Notes under the pieces: generated by a model
Database searches by the model: none
The model's input: the letters and a program-made list of their open reading frames with translations, nothing else
Told to the model about the DNA's origin: nothing
Program-made: the position numbers and the translations under genes
Shown: one piece after another, positions 59,243-64,000 of the stretch
Layout of the letters: every line of letters starts with the position of its first letter
Numbering within the stretch: position 1 is the first letter of the stretch
Assembly: GCA_029721515.1 (NCBI GenBank)
Contig: CM056559.1
Span: 13,047,501 to 13,111,500 of the forward strand
DNA from: Synanceia verrucosa
Taxonomy: Eukaryota; Chordata; Actinopteri; Perciformes; Synanceiidae
Length of the DNA: 64,000 nucleotides
Reading direction: 5' to 3'

Positions 59243-59290
59243 AACCACAATGTTTTCCTAAACCTAACCAAGTAGTTTCCTTTGATTTTA
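59243..59290 (-). repeat. Dispersed repeat fragment (copy B)
   Basis: The complement of cctaaacctaaccaagtagt matches 13344-13400. Confidence 0.45.
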
Positions 59291-59420
59291 TTTTGAAAAG
59301 ACTGTGCATGCATATGGCGTGCAGAATTTGACAAAAGTGACAAGGGCAAAACTGAAGCAAGAAGAGTACATAGATTTAGGGATGCAAAATATATCAACAT
59401 CTTTATGGGATGATGTTCAT

Positions 59421-59644
59421 CATTTTTTGAAGAGGGGAGGAGATAAAATATCAGAGGTGTGGTCATTTGTCAGATTTCTGGGACAGTCCCCCCACATTGC
59501 ATGCACACACTCTGTCATGCACACTGCCACAAGGCTGATACTCTCAAAAAGCAGAGAACGCCTATGTAGTGTCATTTTTTGAAGAGGGGAGGAGAAAAAA
59601 TGTCAGAAATATGGTCATTTGTCAGATTTCTGGGACAGTCCCCA
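59421..59644 (+). repeat. Direct repeat of about 72 bp flanking a copied 80-bp segment
   Basis: 59421-59493 and 59573-59644 are near-identical (both with cattttttgaagaggggagg and catttgtcagatttctggga). The 80 bp between them, 59494-59572, matches 58426-58510. The layout is that of a copied segment inserted with a long duplication of the target. Confidence 0.88.
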
Positions 59645-60054
59645 CTTTGGATGACCAGTCCCTGGGATGAATGGGAAAAATGTCCCCGATTTCAGCGTTT
59701 TATGAAGTTGTGTGTTGATGAGAACAACGGTTATTGCAGTAGCCGGGCAGGAAGCGCAAGTGAGCATGTTGCATGCAGACAACGCTTATTTACACAGTTA
59801 TTACGGTAGCCGGTCACTACTGTAATAACTGTTATTATCTTCAAGCTGGAAATGGCTCTGGATTTCATTTCAGAAATCTGGTCACCTTAATTTATGATCC
59901 AAACTTTCTCACAGGAGTTTTGTATGTTGAGGAAGTTCATTTAGTTACACACTTGCTATATGTTGCTAAAAGTAACACTGGTGGTTACTTGCGTTTCAAA
60001 AATTCAGTTTGCATGATTTTCAGTCTGTGGAAAATTTTATCGTTTCTTTTTTAA
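59645..60054. other. Unannotated DNA
   Basis: The plus frame at 59773-60054 is open for 93 codons but AT-rich and without a recognisable domain. An inverted pair (acagttattacggtagccgg; complement gtaataactgt) is seen near 59797-59831. Confidence 0.3.
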
Positions 60055-60400
60055 AGGAGTCGTATGTAGGATTGTGGCCCCTTCCCCTTCCCCCTGACTA
60101 GAGGTTGCCAGCTCGGCTGCAAGCTCCAACAGGAACGGAAAGTGTAACAGTAAATGAAAAGCAGCCAGCCACCTTGGGCATCACCATGGGCACTTAGAAG
60201 GAGTAAAATGTGCCGGAGGAGAGCTGTGGAGGGCCAGGTAATGTGAGCGGAGCTCCGGGGCGGGGGTCTGCGGTGATAGTGGACGATAGGGAGTGCTGCT
60301 TCCCGGCCAAGGCCGGCGGGTAGCACCGGGGGTCAGCCTGGAGGTGGCCAGGGGTATGCGGGGAGAGTGCTGCTGCATGTCTGCTTTCAGCCATCTTCAA
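60055..60400. repeat. GC-rich block, probably a dispersed repeat
   Basis: 60085-60370 is markedly more G+C-rich than the window, with G-box-like words (ccggggcgggggtctgcggt; ggccaaggccggcgggtag). The flanking word gtatgtaggattgtgg is one I associate with a fish repeat. Overlapping frames exist on both strands, but none has domain character. It could also be a CpG-rich regulatory block. Confidence 0.4.
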
Positions 60401-61743
60401 AGGCATCTCCTATACAAATCCTTGTTTTATTTCGGACTTTATACAACATATTTCATATTCATAACGAGGTCTTTTAGGTTTCATTACGTTAGACATTATT
60501 TATCTGACACGTTCGTAGCTGCAGCTGTGGTAACTAGAGAAGAATTGACAACCCGGATACTGACACACTACTGACTTGGTGATTATGTACCATTACCAAA
60601 ATGTTATCACCCATTACTTTTTTTGTGTTCTCTTTTGAAAGTGGAAGCTAGTTATTTTAGTTTGCTATATACAGCAGCAATGGTATTTTTTGACCATTTT
60701 TAAATTATATAAACGAGGTGGGTGTGGATAATGTTAGAAACACATGAATAAACACATTTTTCTTGGTGAGCTTAATTTTAGTCAAAACAAACACCAACTC
60801 TGTGGCCATGGAGCGAATGTGGCAGCTTTTTTGTGTCCAGCTGAAGGTACAGTACATGATGCGTGTGGTCTGTAATTATATATAGGCCTGTTGTCTATAA
60901 TTCATGGATATGTGCAGCACAATCCAGCTGCCTCCGCATACATGTAACAGACAGATGCCCATGTGGCCTGCCTAATGCACTGGACACTTCAACACAGCCT
61001 TTCTTTAAACATGTATTCTCCTTCATGATCGTCATGTCAGTTAGTTAAGACTGGAGAGCAACTGAAAGGTCCCTCCAGTCCATCCCTTCTATGTTCTGCC
61101 TTCCTCTCCATGCCATCGCTCCACTTCAGAATTCCAATTCCCAAAACTTTTACACTGACTGCAAAAAAAGGTGGTCTCTTTGCACAAAAGAAATTGATGG
61201 ATGGTAATTGCTTTTAGCAGCAAAGGGGCTGCAGCAAATTGATAATCTGAAAGAAAAGAGTAAGATGTCAGACAGAGAGATACTCTATCTACACTGTTGT
61301 TGACTGTTTACAGTTTAATTCCTCAGGGACAAACCATAGTAATGCCTTAGAGACCCAGGTTTGACTTGGTCCCTGAGGTGTGAAATATTTAAAAAATGTG
61401 ATAAAATCATGTGTCCATGAAAGAAAGATATAAATTTGCACTTTTGTGTTTCTGTTGTCATCAAAAAGAAGGGGAAGAGGAGGTAGAGAAGATGGTGCAG
61501 AATGGAGAGAACAGGGGAAGTGAAGAAGAGAGAGGAGGAGAAATGTGGGGCGAGAGCCGATGCTGACCAAAGCTGACACCCATCGGCATGCAGCGTTGAC
61601 CTCCAGGGTGTCTGTGTGTGTTGGCTTTTTTTCATGCCTCCATGCTTGTGTGGGCGTGACCTAGGAACAAGGGAGAATATTTAAAGCTGATTTGTCATGA
61701 GAGAGTGGCAAAACAGTGGAGCCAGCACAGGCCCAGTGATGCG

Positions 61744-61745
<2 letters not shown>
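60401..61745. other. Unannotated DNA
   Basis: Purine-rich at 61465-61560. No gene supported. Confidence 0.3.

Positions 61746-61804
<59 letters not shown>
61746..61804. repeat. Compound (AC)n(AG)n microsatellite
   Basis: About 17 AC units pass directly into 13 AG units. Confidence 0.95.
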
Positions 61805-61809
<5 letters not shown>

Positions 61810-62935
61810 CCTTGAGCTAAAATTTAGCCAGATGGAGAATGCTTTCGTTATATCTCATGGGTGGAAATACTCTGGGGATACAGCTTCCTGCATCAACAGC
61901 CAATACATGTACATGCACACCCACAGACCCATGTTATAGTAACTGATGGGCATATACAACCCCACACATAAAATGACATCCACGCACGCACACACACACA
62001 CACACCAATGTTTTACACTCTGCTGCTAAACAGATGAATACATTTCAGCAAATAACTAGGCATAACAACAAATGGGTCTCTAATAAAAATGATGGTAACA
62101 GTAGCAGTAATGATGGGGAATTGTTTAAGCTTCACCTACCTTTTTTAAAATGTCTGTAGATTCTCGGTAGAGCTACTTCTTAGGGTTCATTTACAACAAA
62201 GGCAAACTGGCTTGTATCATCCTCCACACTGAAATTCACTCCTCATTTACTAGATGCAGTTGAGTGAGTTACTGTCTCACAATATGAATGAAGTTGAAGA
62301 AATCAAATGCTGCATACAAACTACCATGCAGCATGCAGACTGCTGTTTTAAACAGTCTTTAGCTTGGCGTGTCAGACTTTTTTCCCAGATGCTTGTCTTT
62401 AACATTCAAACAGATTGATTGTTTTGCCATAGTTCTGTCATGGAAATGCATGCTGTGTGTTATTAAAAATATATTTTCCACTTATAATACAAGCAATAGT
62501 TTTTGAAAAATACACTTATTTGCTTTCAGTTGCTATGCAACCAATGGACCCTCCAAGCAGTACTGTTCCTATCCAAGAAATTGTACGGCACATGGCACGT
62601 TGTTTAAGGAAAAAAAAAAAATTGATATAAACACTAATAAAACAAAGCAATATGGAAGATTTTTTAGTATGTCCAAACCTTAATATGAAACCAATAGCAC
62701 ACACGTTTCATACTATCTCTGGTGAAATATTACAATGTGCAAATGCTGGCAGAATTAAAATCCAACAAAACAATTCAGTAATGATGACAACATTCATAAC
62801 AGACATGAACACACACCTCTGTCACATCAGTAACACTTCAATTTAAGTGTGAGAGTAAGATCTGACTTTGCTAGGTGTGATATATTTTTAAAATGAGTTC
62901 TGACTTGTTCTGGTCAGATGAGGTTGGCTCAGGTC
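61805..62935. other. Unannotated AT-rich DNA
   Basis: A short CA run lies near 61988-62006. No gene recognised. Confidence 0.3.
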
Positions 62936-63070
62936 ACCATGGTTACATGTTTCCAACCGGCAAGGAGGTGCGACTGATTGGTACCTCCAAAAAAAGATAT
63001 TACTGTTTATTCACACAAAAGTATGCTGAAGGATAGTGTACATTCTGGGTAGGTAGTGTATAGTATGTGA
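62936..63070. repeat. Possible fragment related to the 7.9-8.4 kb element
   Basis: Shared words are caccatggttacatg versus tgtaaccatggtaac, and gtagtgtatagtatgtgaga. The match is short and diverged. Confidence 0.3.
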
Positions 63071-64000
63071 GATTGAACAGACAGATGGACATATCATCTA
63101 AAGCATATCAATGCATTTCCCAAAATGGAAAATTGATTTGATAAAACTGATTCAATTACTTTTAAATATTTTTGCTATTTCATAACCTCAAATAAGATCA
63201 AATCCCAATTCAATCCAGTGTAAAACACTTTTTCAAAAACATAAAACTGTGAATGCCACCAAGAATGAGACCAGCAACATTGCATGTGCCTGGGGAGTTC
63301 TTCACAGCTGAGAGTGAATGTATTATGTGTGTCCAGTTAGCTCGTGTCAGAGCTTATGAGAATTCATTTTGAGTAGATGAAAGTCAGTCAGGATATGTTA
63401 GACGCCATGGCAGATATAGGAAATGGGGTTGCCTTGTTATAGGTAATGTCCTGTGGGAGTGTGTCTTTGAGTGAGAATGTATCATATGCAAACTGTCACT
63501 CAAGAAAACCTGAGTTGGTTTGCAGAGAATAGAGACTTGGATTTAAAAAAGTACTGAAGTTTAATATAAGTGCACATGAGGTGCTTTTAATCAGAAGAGA
63601 AATATGTAGTTAATATCTCGTCTGCATCCTCTGTTCTTTTCTGGTGACTTCCTTCCCTGAGATATGTTTTGGTCTCTGATGCACACTGGTTGCTGGGTGA
63701 TTAGAGTGTGATTGGCACTCGGATCAGAAATAGATCTCAGAGCCATGAAGAACATCACACCCTGGCACTCGAGGTGGAAGAGCCAAGTTTAATTTGTGAG
63801 AACTTACCCACATACATCCTGGCAGACGTGCATCTGTGCAAACACACACAATCAAGAACTTTTTCTCGCAACCTCACACCCACAACCACACTTTATGCAA
63901 CAGACACACAGTCACGCATCATCATTGTCACGGTTATTTAAGTGTCACATCAGGAGTCTGAAAACTTCATTGCCTGTGTCAGACTTTGCGTGTGTTTAAA
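63071..64000. other. Unannotated DNA to the window end
   Basis: No gene, exon or clear repeat recognised. The frames at 63708-63999 are unremarkable. Confidence 0.3.

Overview
This window is vertebrate nuclear DNA, and the repeats point to a teleost fish, probably a spiny-rayed one. It is AT-rich with no dense coding. It holds many CA/TG, TA and GATA microsatellites, several Tc1/mariner elements of families common in fish, hAT-like and piggyBac-like miniature elements, and a tRNA-derived SINE present in at least seven copies. The species cannot be named from the sequence alone. I find no operon, CRISPR array, virus or bacterial feature, and no convincing rRNA or tRNA gene.

The only host coding feature I support is one exon at 40548-40665 on the plus strand. 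It encodes a signal peptide and 15 further residues, then meets a strong splice donor. A CpG-rich block with a TATA-like motif lies just upstream (40196-40412). This looks like the promoter and first coding exon of a secreted or membrane protein. I could not identify the gene and saw no second exon, so the 23 kb to the right is probably a long first intron and the 40 kb to the left is upstream intergenic DNA.

Layout: 0.1-1.3 kb is a broken Tc1 copy. 2.8-8.5 kb is a patchwork of old non-autonomous elements and one SINE. 10-12 kb carries a long TA satellite, a SINE with clear target duplications, and TG repeats. 20.26-21.86 kb is the best preserved transposon, with 60-bp perfect inverted ends and a transposase broken by one frameshift. 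24.7 kb has a perfect 35-bp hairpin. 25.5-31.2 kb holds four SINE copies and a decayed Tc1. 32.3 kb, 36.3 kb and 45.0 kb hold further Tc1-type copies. 40.2-40.7 kb is the promoter and exon, followed by an intronic hAT-like element. 46.1-51 kb holds a large foldback array and nested repeats. 54.4-56.7 kb has an interstitial telomeric repeat, a miniature element with an 8-bp target duplication, and a Tc1-type element embedded in TA satellite DNA. 58.4-60.4 kb has another miniature element with a perfect 8-bp duplication, a local duplication-insertion structure, and a GC-rich block.

Nearly all longer open frames are transposase fragments, antisense shadows of transposases, or stop-poor low-complexity tracts. 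Nothing here looks like a new biological system. The most useful leads are the unidentified signal-peptide exon, the young Tc1 copy, the local rearrangements at 24.7 and 59.5 kb, and several non-repetitive blocks that could be conserved regulatory elements.
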